64,000 nucleotides of DNA from assembly GCA_963691655.1 (NCBI GenBank), contig OY829326.1, positions 10,714,878 to 10,778,877 on the forward strand, written 5' to 3'. Shown here piece by piece: positions 1 through 10,520 of this stretch (positions are counted from its first letter, which is position 1; every line of letters starts with the position of its first letter). The notes beneath the pieces are model-generated. The model searched no databases. It was not told the DNA's origin and saw only the letters and a list, made by a program, of their open reading frames with translations. The position numbers were made by a program, and so were the translations under genes. Source of the stretch: Toxonevra muliebris (taxonomy: Eukaryota > Arthropoda > Insecta > Diptera > Pallopteridae).

Positions 1-1040
1 TCCCCAGGACAGAATGGACAAACAGTATAGTTTTGAGAAACACTTTGTTGCAAAACTTAGTAGTAAGAATGAATAGGAGAGTGTAGAACATAACTATACA
101 CTCAAAGAACACACGATTAAGTGGTATACAGATGGGTCTCGAACCGAGGATGGAACTGGGGCAGGAGTATTTGGGCCAGGAATCCAACACTCTGAGCCGA
201 TGGGGAAGTATCCTAGCATATTTCAAGCTGAAATTCACGCAATCGATATATGTGTGCAATTCAACCTGGATAGGAAGTACAAACGGCAAGATATCGCTAT
301 CATGTCGGATAGCCAGGCAGCAATTCGAGCATTATGCTCCTCTGAGGTCACCTCTAAACTGGTGTGAGACTGTTTGAGCAAGCTTAATCAACTGGGCAAG
401 GATAATAAAGTCGCTCTATGTTGGGTCCCTGGACACTTAGGAATAGAGGGCAATGTGCAGGCAGACGAGCTTGCTAGACAGGGAGCAGCGGCCACTTTCG
501 TGGAACCTGAACCCTTGTGTGGATTAGGAGATAGCGTAATCAGGGAAGTACTCAGGCAGGAAGAGAAGAACAAGAGGCAAGAACTCTTTAATAATCTTCC
601 GGGCCTGAGGCAATCCAAAACGCTTCTAGGTAACTATAACAAGAATAGATACACATTCTGCATTGGTCTCAACCAAAACAGACTGCGTATATGAGCTGGT
701 ATTCTGACTACGCACTGCGGGCTCAGAGAACACCTTTGCAAAATAGGAGTTGAGGAAACCTCAATATGTAGGTTTTGTAATAAGGAAGATGAATCATCAG
801 AACATATTTTAGCTCAGTGTGGAGCACTGATCCACAAAAGAATGAAATATCTGGGTATGTACGAAGTGCCCAGTAAGGAACTAGCATCCATAGATCCGGG
901 CGCAATACTCATTTTCTTGAGGGTGACTGGACTGGATGAGGCACTGTAGGCAAATCAGACTAGATAGAGAAGAGGGGCGTACAATAGATCTTAAACGTCG
1001 CTGTACAAATACATAAACCTCTCTAATACAATACAATAAC
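1..1040 (+). pseudogene. 3' part of an I/LOA-group non-LTR retrotransposon: RNase H domain and C-terminal tail (inactivated)
   Basis: One reading frame (codons starting at base 2) runs from the window edge to the stop at 947-949. It is broken by three in-frame stops (74, 365, 692). Bases 122-480 encode an RNase H domain with the expected acidic residues and motifs in order: WYTDGS, QAEIHAI, MSDSQAA, WVPGH and QADELA. After it comes the cysteine-rich C-terminal tail of such elements, CRFCNKEDESSEHILAQCGAL. RNase H in a LINE ORF2 is characteristic of the I group (I, LOA, R1 clades). The RNase H acts in the cytoplasmic or nuclear retroelement particle on RNA-DNA hybrids. The 3' UTR ends near a short ATACA-type repeat (1025-1040), as expected for a LINE tail. 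The element is cut by the left edge, so the reverse transcriptase is outside the window. It cannot make a full protein. Related tails occur at 13174, 23434, 34571 and 61988. Confidence 0.9.
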
Positions 1041-2029
1041 TGTCGTTCTTACATACCGACGCTAGCGATTGTTCATAACAAAAGTAACTTAGTCGATATT
1101 GAATGTTTAATATAAATTGGGAAGAAAAGTTTTTATTTATATCACAGAGAAAACTAATTTTTTTCATCGCAATTTTCACAGTGCAGAAGATTTTCTATCG
1201 TAACGTGCTCTCTTAACAATCACACAGGCACAAATTTGATTGTTGATGTTTTGAATTTCACAATGATGACTAAAGAACGTAGGGAAGCTTCAAGCTTCCA
1301 ATGTTGTGTATTCTCATCCACTACCATTAAAAGTTAAGTATTGGTAGGGCTTGTTTTTTATTACTTCTCAACATTGATCTCCAAGTAGAAACACTTTGCA
1401 TGAAAATTTGTGCGGCCAACAGGATGTAGGTTTAGTTACCGAATTTCACTTTCCACTACTTTCAGTGCCAATGTGAGTAAGACTTCATTACCACTAAACG
1501 TTTAGTGGTACTGTGATTTTGTTTCCAGTTTTCATGCAAACAGAATTTCATACGTTTTTAGTATTGCTTGTATTTAAGTACTGATTTCAGTTACCATGGA
1601 AAGTGAAACCTTGAACAATAAATATCCATAGCGAAAAATAAAAACAGTTTACATTTTCAATTTATTAACTTTTTTATATAGAGTGTTTTAAAATAGTTGT
1701 TCTCATGCTCGGAGGTGGGAAAAACCACATGCTCTGAATTGTCTAACGCTGTTTTCATTCGTCATTGAGTTCTTTCAAAAAAGAGTAAAAATATCTTAAT
1801 AACTGCTTAAATAAATTATTCTTTCAACGCTATTAGTCCTTCTATTTTAAAACTTATTTCAAGTTTTTCTTTTTTACCTAAACGAGAATTTATAGCTTTT
1901 TAGAATTATCACACACTCCATTATTGATATGAGTTTATTCCACCTGGAAACCCACTTGCCGTAACAGTTTGTATTGTTTTTGTTGTTGTTTGATTCATTA
2001 AGAATTTATTTTACCTAGCGCTCATTGTA
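1041..2029. other. AT-rich stretch, no gene seen
   Basis: No coding region or structural RNA is recognisable on either strand. The only notable structure is a perfect 20-bp palindrome at 1490-1509 (ACCACTAAACGTTTAGTGGT). Short, non-collinear inverted words such as GAAAGTGAAA and TTTTCATGCAAA surround it. Confidence 0.5.
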
Positions 2030-2420
2030 ATTTTGTACTCCACTCAATTGTGTTGCTCAAAAGAGTGTGGAGTATGAAATTGCGTGGATTGCGAAGTTAA
2101 GTGCGGAGCGATGTAAAACTTTGGGTGGAGAATGAGTGGTAGAGTTTCGTGGTTGTGTTCGCTCACGCTTTCTGCTTGAGTTGATGAAGTTAGGCTTTAT
2201 CGCGCAGTTGGCGGCGATGATCACAACGACAGCAATAATAACTGAAGCAACAACAACTGCAAAAGCAGCAGCACCAGCAACAAAACCCGAAGCAGCAGCA
2301 ATAATAACAACAGCAGCAATTACCGCAACAATTCTCCAAAAACGTGTTTAGTCTTAAATTTGTTGCGCTTGGAAGCGGTTGAGTTGGATTCTCGGAGTGT
2401 TTTGTTCCTTTAAAACTTGC
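2030..2420 (+). other. CAG/CAA/AAT-repeat region; possible untranslated exon
   Basis: Local composition is clearly less AT-rich than its surroundings. From 2224 to 2335 it contains an interrupted array of CAR and AAT triplets, typical of opa repeats in dipteran transcripts. The 71-codon open frame across it (2136-2351) encodes only Ala/Thr-rich repeat sequence with no domain. I read it as repeat-driven rather than a gene. The base composition and the GC-containing block just upstream could mark a first, untranslated exon of a plus-strand transcript. I cannot show a promoter or a splice partner. Confidence 0.25.
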
Positions 2421-5372
2421 ATATAAAAATGAAAAGTTTCATAAATTAACGAAAAAAATAACAAAATAATGAAAAGCAAAAAAGAATAAGCAAAAGAGAA
2501 ATTAAATGGATTTTATTTTGTGTGTGTGATTAAACTTAAATCGTAATAATAGACGGTTAGTTAACATTTTGCAAATTGTTTTTAATATAATTATGAAATG
2601 TGTACAGATTATTTCCTTATAGGAAATCCAAATGCATTTTATTCTTAATTTATTGATCAATATATATTTCAAAGTCATTATCAATGACGCCAATTGTATT
2701 GAAAATGTGAAATATAAAAAATAAAGTGAAAAGATTTTTCCATATAATAATAATAATAATAATTAAATCTTCAATTAGTAACTGCTTATCTGTTAAAATG
2801 ACGGCAAAAATATAACAACACATATTTAATCATATTTTTAACAACTTGTAAAAAATTATTTAAATATTTGTTTTGTTAGTTCATAAGTTTTTTTTTTCTC
2901 AATAATCGCATAAGCTTTTTGGTTGTTAAACAAATAACGGAAACTTATATTGTCATAACGAAAAATTTTCGTCTTGATAATTAAAAAATAAATACACAAT
3001 TATTGCAGCGTTAATTTTTTATTTTTTTTTTACTTTACCAAATTTTTTGTTTGTGAGAAAAGCAAATAAATAAAATTTAATGACTCGCTAAAGTTGATCA
3101 TAATAATTTCTCGTTTTTTCTCATTTCCGCTGCAGTGTTTTGCACTCATTTTTATGTGAGTTGAGTTACTCCACTCTGACAAAATGATTACTGTAATGTT
3201 TTTCAATTGCCTACTTTTCCCCCCACCAATAACAACAATGCTTAACATATTTATGGCATATAAATAACAACAAAGTTACCGGTACAACAAACAATACAAT
3301 TGCTCCCATGAGTTGTTTTGCTTTTTACGCTCGTGCACTCTCTTTTTGCATTTTTTCATGCTCTCTCTGGTTTGCCTGCGTTCTGTTCCACTCATACAAT
3401 GTGACATATTTTGCTCTCTCTCATTCGTTCATTGCTATTCTATTTTTACTTCTTTTACAGTATTTGGTCATTGTCAAAGTAAAGTTGTTGTTATTTCTTC
3501 ACCTCTGTTCTCTGCGCTACTTGTGTTCTCTCCACATTTTGCACTCTACACAAGTGCTCCATTAAATTTTCATTGTGCATGTGATATTTCTTTGTGTCAC
3601 AATCTTCATGATTAGTGCTGCTCCAGACAAAAGTAAGAAAGAAAGAGGTCAAGCAATTATAAGCAGACATTTTGTAGTCTGTGCTGAAGATCGTTGACCA
3701 ACAATTGAATTGACAGCTTCTTTGGGTTACCAATTACCTACTTAAAAGGTAAGAAAAAGTTAGAATTTTGAGATCAGTTGAATGCGAAACATCAATTTTT
3801 CATTCCAGTTCCTCAATTGTATTGAAGCAGTAAAAGTTACACAATTGTGTTGCAAAGCTAAGATTCTTAAGCGTAATAAAATCAATATTATTAAAATTCT
3901 GTGGTCAAAAGCAGTAACCGCTTAAGTCTGAAAATCTCATTTCGAGTAAACACGGTTGGAAGTTAATGTGATTGGTTGCCACTCTATGTAAGAAAATACC
4001 TCTCTTTCCATATAACTTTTGTTTTAAAAAACCTAAGATTTCAAGTACATGTGGATTGGGATAAGAAGAACACGATAGCATTTATAACTCAATTCTGCCT
4101 TAAGTAGACTTAAGCGTTTATTACGTTTGACCACAGAATTTATTTCAATGAAAGTGTAGGTATTCACTTATTATTATTACTGTTACTTTTGTGTAGTGCT
4201 TCCGTTTAATATTTTCCCACTCACTAAATATTTATTTTTAGCAAATATTTTGTTCTCTTTATTGTTATCATTTCCATGCAATTTATTTTTAATTTGTCTT
4301 TAAATTATTTATAAAACAATTCTCCGCCTTCCTTTTTCGTGTCTGTTCCTTTTTTCTTTTTTTTTTTTTTTTTCTTTGTTATGCTTTCTTATCAGAATTT
4401 TATTTCATTATTTTTTTGTGTTCAATTCAATGATCCCATAGTCTTTATCATTTTATTTGCATTTCTTGTTTAGTTTTGAAGTGAATTTTTTTACACTTGC
4501 TAGATAGGTGAAGAATCATAAAATTGATGCAGAATTAAAGTTAATGAAACGCTTAGAATGGTGGGATGTGAAGCAATAGAAATAGCCGAATTAGCCAAGT
4601 TAATGTTAAACTTTAACCATCGGCTCAAACCAAAGATGCATACATACATTGGCTAAAACAAAGTATAAGTGCAACATGTGTGCACATTTGGTATTAACAA
4701 ATGTGCGTGTACACTTTCGCATATATTATTTAACGAAACAAAAAAATGAAATTTTCGACTCACATGTGTTCATATTTCTATTATAACAATATCATCTCCC
4801 CGATTTGCATTCTTCGTCCATGAATTTTCTGCACACGCAGTCGATTGCACGTATCCTAAAGTGAGTCACCAAAACAAGTTGAGTGTCTCACCACCTATTT
4901 TGAAAGTTCACCCCGAGAGTGCTTCAGGCAAAAAAAAAAAAAAAAAAAAACAGTGATGGGTAAAAAAATATTTAGTTTTAAGCTTTCAATATATTGCATC
5001 TTTGAAGTTCTTCCGTTAGCTAGCTTGGGAGTCTACATCACTCTTTGAAATCAGTTTCAGTTATTCTATAGAATTGGCAAAAACGCATATGTAATAGTAC
5101 TCAAAATGCTTTTGCATAGAAATATATGCTAAATAAGAGGCAGCGTCAACCAAAATACGTTAGTTGCTAAGTCGCGGAAAGTTTTAAGCATTCACGCTTT
5201 TTTCACGCGTCATTGACTAATGAGAAAAGCCTAGACAAAAGGCCATTCAATTCACAGAAATCTCATAGCTTGTATATCTTGTGCCCCTTATTCCAGCATA
5301 ACCTATCTGGTACTGCTTTGACTGACAAACGATTTTGCCCTTTAACTTTCTTAAATATATTGAAAACTTGCT
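2421..5372. other. AT-rich non-coding stretch with pyrimidine-rich block
   Basis: No gene is supported. 3320-3620 on the plus strand is strongly pyrimidine-rich, with several CTCTCT words (GAGA-type sites when read on the other strand). Long open frames there are composition artefacts. Homopolymer runs occur near 4350-4373 (T) and 4930-4950 (A). Short TAA repeats sit at 2744-2762. Confidence 0.5.
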
Positions 5373-5380
5373 CATAGAAT

Positions 5381-6288
5381 CATTGGCGTAACTAGGTAGG
5401 GGCCTGGGGGGCACGGCCCTCCCCAGCTGGCTCTAGGCCCCCCCAGAAATAATATGGCAAGAAAAGAAAAGTCCAAAGAAAATTATTAATTTAAAGATTA
5501 TATAAAAATTTACATTCATTAAAAAAAAAATTTGAATATCTATGAAAATTTTTGTTTACTTTTCGAGTTTTTACTTTTGCAGCAAAAGCTATGATGAATA
5601 CCTAAAGCAGTAAAAGATTATTAGTTTCTAAAATAAAATTTATAACATTTCCTTATTCTATTAGTGGCTGTTCAGACGGGAGCAAGCATGAAAAGCTTGG
5701 GCAAGCGTGTCGTGTTCACATGAGTGCAACCATGACGGACTTTTTCTAATCAAAAAGAAATGGTGGAATTGGAATTTTGTCACTTTTTCTTGTGCTCATT
5801 AAGACAGGTTCTTTTGTTCGCAAAAAATGCAAAAGAAATATCAATTATGTGCCTTAAATATGGACTAAAAATTAAATAAAAAAAGCAACAATCTCTTAAG
5901 AAATTAAAATAAGTTTTGAAAAAAAATAGCAAGAAAATGAAGAAAGTGGCAAAATCGGAACAATATGAACATGGAAAATTCACCAATGCGCCGATTTATA
6001 TTTTATTTTTGGTTTTTCGGTGCAACTCTGCTATCTCTGTCTCTCTACCTATTTCTTCTACCTTTCTCTTTCTCGTCTAAACAGCCACTTAGACATCAAT
6101 TATTCATTATGCGGCGGTTAAGCAAGCAATTTTTGGATTGTCCAATCAAAATTTTTGATGTGTGAACATCTTTTCACGTACCCGGGTAAAAAATTTTACT
6201 TTTGAGTGATTTTGAAATCGCATTATGCTTGAGCTGTCCTGTTAGCTCCCCCCCCTCCCCCCAGAGAATTATCCTAGTTACGCCAATG
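5381..6288. mobile_element. Non-autonomous hAT-type DNA transposon with 8-bp target duplication
   Basis: The ends are perfect 16-bp inverted repeats, CATTGGCGTAACTAGG at 5381-5396 and its complement at 6273-6288. They are flanked by the direct repeat CATAGAAT at 5373-5380 and 6289-6296. An 8-bp duplication with ends beginning CA is the hallmark of the hAT superfamily. Just inside the ends are GC-rich blocks (G/C runs at 5398-5445 and 6248-6263) that contrast with the AT-rich neighbourhood. No transposase is encoded, so it would depend on an enzyme supplied elsewhere. The two open frames inside (5780-5986 minus, 5965-6165 plus) have no recognisable content. A second element is nested inside at 5664-6088. 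Confidence 0.88.
5664..6088. mobile_element. Harbinger-type MITE nested in the hAT-type element
   Basis: Inverted ends GTGGCTGTTCAGACGGGA (5664-5681) and, read on the other strand, GTGGCTGTTTAGACGAGA (6071-6088) match at 16 of 18 positions. They are flanked by TTA at 5661-5663 and 6089-6091. A 3-bp TWA duplication with ends of the GGCTGTTCAGACG type is characteristic of PIF/Harbinger elements. There is no transposase. It lies wholly inside the hAT-type element 5381-6288, so it inserted later. Sequence just outside the right end (6120-6180) resembles sequence inside the left end, so the boundary could be more complex than stated. Confidence 0.7.
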
Positions 6289-6296
6289 CATAGAAT

Positions 6297-9200
6297 ATAA
6301 TACTGCTTAATTTTCACTATGCAAAATTCAATCAAACTTTCTCAATTCATTATAGAAAACTCTTTCAGTCTCTTTCTTTCACATAGAATAAGATGTAGTG
6401 AAAACCAAGCATAATAATAAATTCGTCAAATTAAACAGCACTTTTTTGACTCTTTCTCTCTCTCACTCTCTCTTACCATTTTAATCGGCATGGTCATTCC
6501 TCAGTACGCCTCCAAAAGAGCTTTTTATATAAGGCCTATGAAAGCTTAAAGTTAAGTTTTTTTTTTTTTGCTCTTTGTTCACACTGGTGGAAAAACCGCT
6601 TGACTATACACACAGAGAAAAATTTATGTAAAAATGTTATGAAATCGGGCATAATTTATTTAAAACTAGGGTGCAATTGATTCTCCAAATTTTTCTGATA
6701 ACTTAGCATAGAAAACTTCAATTAAACTTTGTTCAAATGAGCTGGGCAAATTGTAGAAAAATTTTTAAGATTTACCTAAGTACTTGGGGAAATAATTAAT
6801 TTTAGGCAATTTGTAAAATCTTAACAGGGCCTAGGAGACTATTTAGCATAGGTCCGCATTTAATTCTTAATTGTCCAAGGACTTTGTTTTTTTGCTTAAG
6901 GGGTTATATACGTTTTGGTACGGGAAACTTAGGGCATATTTGTGATTTTTTTTTGGACTATTTGAAATAATATGTTTGAAACTAGCATAACAGGTACACC
7001 TAGTACATATATTTACGAAAAAAAAGAGTGGTCGGATATGAAAAAATATTGAAAATTGTAGAAGTTGTAGCTCTTGTCCTGATGTGCGTTTTTTCTGCAG
7101 AGTCTGCCGAACGAAAAATTAAAAAAAAAAAATCTTTTCCTCATACGGAAACCATGATGCAAAAAAAGTCAATTTTTTGAGTCTCAAAAATGTTTTTAAA
7201 AAAATTATTAGTCGAGAGAAATACTGCACATGAAAAAATGATCGTTCCAGTACTCCGTATTGTAACTAGGAAAAAAAAAAAATTAGATGAATTTGTCAAG
7301 TAGTTTTTGAGATATCGCGGTCACCGCAAAGGCATTTTTCAAAAAACATCATTCGGAGAAAATCACGTTCAAAGTTTTGAGTGCACTTTATTCATGAACA
7401 GTAGCGCGCTACAAATCGAGTTGCTACTTACGATCTACTGCTCGGATTGACTTGAAGTTTTGAACTCTTGAAAGTATGTGTGTTCGAAATAAGTCGTAAA
7501 ACGTGTTGTACATTTTGTGTGGCATACAAGGCAATATGAAAACAAAACCACATTTTACTTTGTATTGTTTTACATTTTAGATAAATTGACAAATTTTTTT
7601 TTTAAGTATTTTGTTTAACTTAGGCAAACCTAAGCCTCGACAAATAGTCAATTAACTTAGTTGTTCTTGCCTAAGTTTTTCAACTACCGACTCAATTTAA
7701 GTAAGATGATTAACAATGATTAAGAAACTTCTGGAAGCAGATACAAATTATGATGAAAAGATGTTTGTTTTCACCATCGGAAAATCTATGCCAATTATGA
7801 AAAAAAATATAACACGCACTATTCGTATGAATGCGAAATAGCTACTGCCATCAGCGCTGTATACCTGTGGAACTATATACTTAAAAATATAATAGATGTA
7901 TGGATGCTAGTATCATTCAAAATCTTGGCAAAAGAAACATACATAAACGTAATTTAGTTAGTAAAAAGTTTTTGAAACAAGTGAAATCTTTTCTAAATTA
8001 CACACTTGTTAAATTGTTGTAATAAGCATCTACTATTTTTACTATTGCTACTACATAAAAACTTTTTCTTATTAGATAGGAATAGGAAAGCAACGGCAAC
8101 AATTATAGTAATTAAAATTATAATCTCTGTACATTTAAGAGTGAGATAGAAAATGAGTTTCAACATGTTGCCGCTGTTGGGTTCCCACCTACATTACAAA
8201 TAATTTAAAAATTGCAATAAAACATTCATTTGATGTTGCACAAGGCACAAATTACACTAACAACAGCAACAACAACAAGAATTAAGAATAGCGAAAAAGC
8301 AAAAGTACACGGTGATTTACACTTGAGCTGCTGATGATGATGAATGAAAGAATGATGGATGTATGGAATGAACGAATTAATGAAGAAACTCCCTTTTTAC
8401 ACAGTTGACTACCTTTTTGATTAGTATTAAGCACAATCGAGAGTAATGTGTGTACAGTGCACGTTTGAAGTAGATGAAAGTGCAATTAGTAACGAGTTTA
8501 ATTTTAGGTTTTTTCTTTTTTTTTTTGTTCACATTTTAATTGGTGGAATGTATAAAAATAAAAATGTAGAAAATATCGTTTGAATTTAGAACAGCATAAG
8601 TTGCATTTTAAATTGCAATTACACACAATAATAACAAAAAAGGAAAAACAAATATTTTGTTTATTTTTCTGTTTCTTTAACAAATTAAACAAGAACAAGC
8701 AGACCACAACAACAACAAAAACAACAATAACAGCAAATGCAGGAATGAAGAAGAAGAATAATCATTGCAGCAACACGAAAATGTTGTACGAGTAGAATAA
8801 TAAATTACCAACAAGTACAAGTTAACATAAAAAAAACAACAACCACAAAAAGAAAAAAACAGCGTTGCATTTCGTTGATTTTAGTTGCTGATTTGTAGCT
8901 ATGCAAGTGGAAGTATTTTATTTGCAATTTGTTTGTTTTTATGTTACAGTTATTACTGCAATTGTTTTTGCTTTTATTGTTATTGTTACAATTGTGTTTA
9001 TTTTTGCAATTTAAATGCGTAAACTTTTTGGGTTTTTTTTATTTTCTCCACTGTACCAAATATAAACTGCGAAAGAAAAATTCAAAATAGTGAAATGAAG
9101 ATGACAACTAATTGAAACTATCTAAAAGAGGCGTGGTAGCCAAAACAGTATTTACATATATGCTGCGTTTAAGGTAAGGGCAATTTGATAGCACAGGTTT

Positions 9201-9389
9201 ACCCACTCTGGACTTTGAGATCCAACAAACAAAACATTTGCTTGTTTTCAGATTTTCAAAAGCACATTCAGATTGGCGGATTACATAAAAAACTTACTTA
9301 ATTCAACAACCCAGCAAAGCCTGACAAGTAAATTTAGGTGAGCTATGGCTTTCCGTTTTTTACGTCTAAGACCATTCAGAACTTCTGCA
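6297..9389. other. AT-rich non-coding stretch with a dispersed-repeat segment
   Basis: No gene is supported. About 6895-7560 resembles a degenerate dispersed repeat. It begins with TTAAGGGGTTATATACG and contains a segment with GAGATATCGCGG and GAGAAAATCACGTTCAAAG. Similar wording recurs near 31310-31400, 51058-51090 and 54290-54350. 6450-6475 is a CTCTCT cluster. 8260-8850 is rich in CAA/ACA triplets, giving spurious open frames on both strands. Confidence 0.45.
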
Positions 9390-10520
9390 GTTAAAAACTT
9401 CTGGCAAAAGTAGTAAAAAAAGTATTTAATAAGTTATTGTACAAAATTTCAGTACTGGACTGCACATATATGGTTCCAGAGGTACACCATACAACAAATA
9501 GTTCCTGAGATATCTTGTCATGTATATTCAGGTTGTAGGGGAGGTGCCACGTCCACTTGACATTAAGAACTCCCACTCCACTATAAAATCAATATTGATA
9601 AGTAATACTTCCATACCAAATCTTAGTACCGTATTATAAATGCTTCCCGAGATATCTCATAATGAATATTTAGGTCATATGGGAGTGGCCACACCCCCCT
9701 TTCTAATCCCACACAAATCCTTTCTGTAGTATGGCATTGTTAAACAACGTCGTTCTATGAAATTTCCGTGATATATGTATTGTGTATGGTTAACGCTCGT
9801 ATCTTTTTTCGGACTAAAAACTATATATTTCTACCAAAAATTTCTAAAAAAACTGTAAATCGATTTGAATAAAACTGTACATAACGCAAATTAACAAGGA
9901 AAGCAATTTATCCATCATCATCTTCGTTCTCCATTTTCATATCTCCTTCAGTAGTTGTATAGGATTTATGCTTGGCAGAATTTTGACGAAGCAATTTCGG
10001 CTTTGCTATAAGGTATTTATAGAAATCAACGCATGGATATTTCAAGTTACATTTGACGATAAGAATCACCTTAAATATTTCCACTTCTTTCAAAAGTATA
10101 CTCGCAACGAGTTGCCATTGCTCTCCCAGACGTTTTGCATTGCGATTGATTAATTTGAATTTCCTAGCATTAAAAAAAAAGGCGGTATGCGGCTTTGGAG
10201 TTGAAAAAATGGTATACTACCGCGAAATACAGTATAGTTACGAGCGTTATGTATGGTTTAAGAGATATACTCAAATAAAGATATGATTAGTATGGGAGGT
10301 ACAACGCCCATTTTTCCAATTGTTTACAGAATGCTGTAAATAAATATTGCTTTTGTACAAACTACCACAAACAGTTCCTGAGATGAAAATTCAGGTTTGT
10401 ATGAGAGGTACCACGCCCATTTCTCCAATCCGCGTTAACACCTAATTTTTATATACCTATAAAGATTAAAATGATAAACAAAATTCCAAAGATTATCTAT
10501 GAGTTATTTCAGGTTTGCTA
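9390..10520. repeat. Degenerate tandem array of about 110-145-bp monomers
   Basis: The phrase GGGAGGTRCCACGCCCAYTT recurs in diverged form at about 9538, 9680, 10293 and 10405. Each is preceded by a CCTGAGATATCT-like block 30-60 bases upstream (for example 9506, 9649, 10378). When the 459-bp insertion at 9791-10249 and its 8-bp duplication are subtracted, spacing between neighbouring copies is roughly 110-145 bases. This indicates an old tandem array of at least four monomers. A related word (CCACGCCCACTTTGAGATACG) appears once near 63604. The array is non-coding; open frames crossing it carry no domains. Confidence 0.6.
9791..10249. mobile_element. 459-bp non-autonomous DNA element with 8-bp target duplication (copy A)
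   Basis: Perfect 11-bp inverted ends TAACGCTCGTA (9791-9801) and TACGAGCGTTA (10239-10249) are flanked by the direct repeat TGTATGGT (9783-9790 and 10250-10257). The 8-bp duplication points to a hAT- or P-type mechanism. The end sequence does not let me choose. It inserted into a monomer of the surrounding tandem array. Much of its length (about 9895-10240) is matched by an inverted relative at 26539-27710, including the segments CCCAGACGTTTTGCATTGCG and AAGGCGGTATGCGG. It encodes nothing recognisable. Confidence 0.8.

Noticed and set aside
3308..3733. Three overlapping open frames in a pyrimidine-rich block
   Set aside because: Overlap on both strands with Phe/Leu/Cys/Ser-rich translations is expected from CT-rich DNA; no domain.
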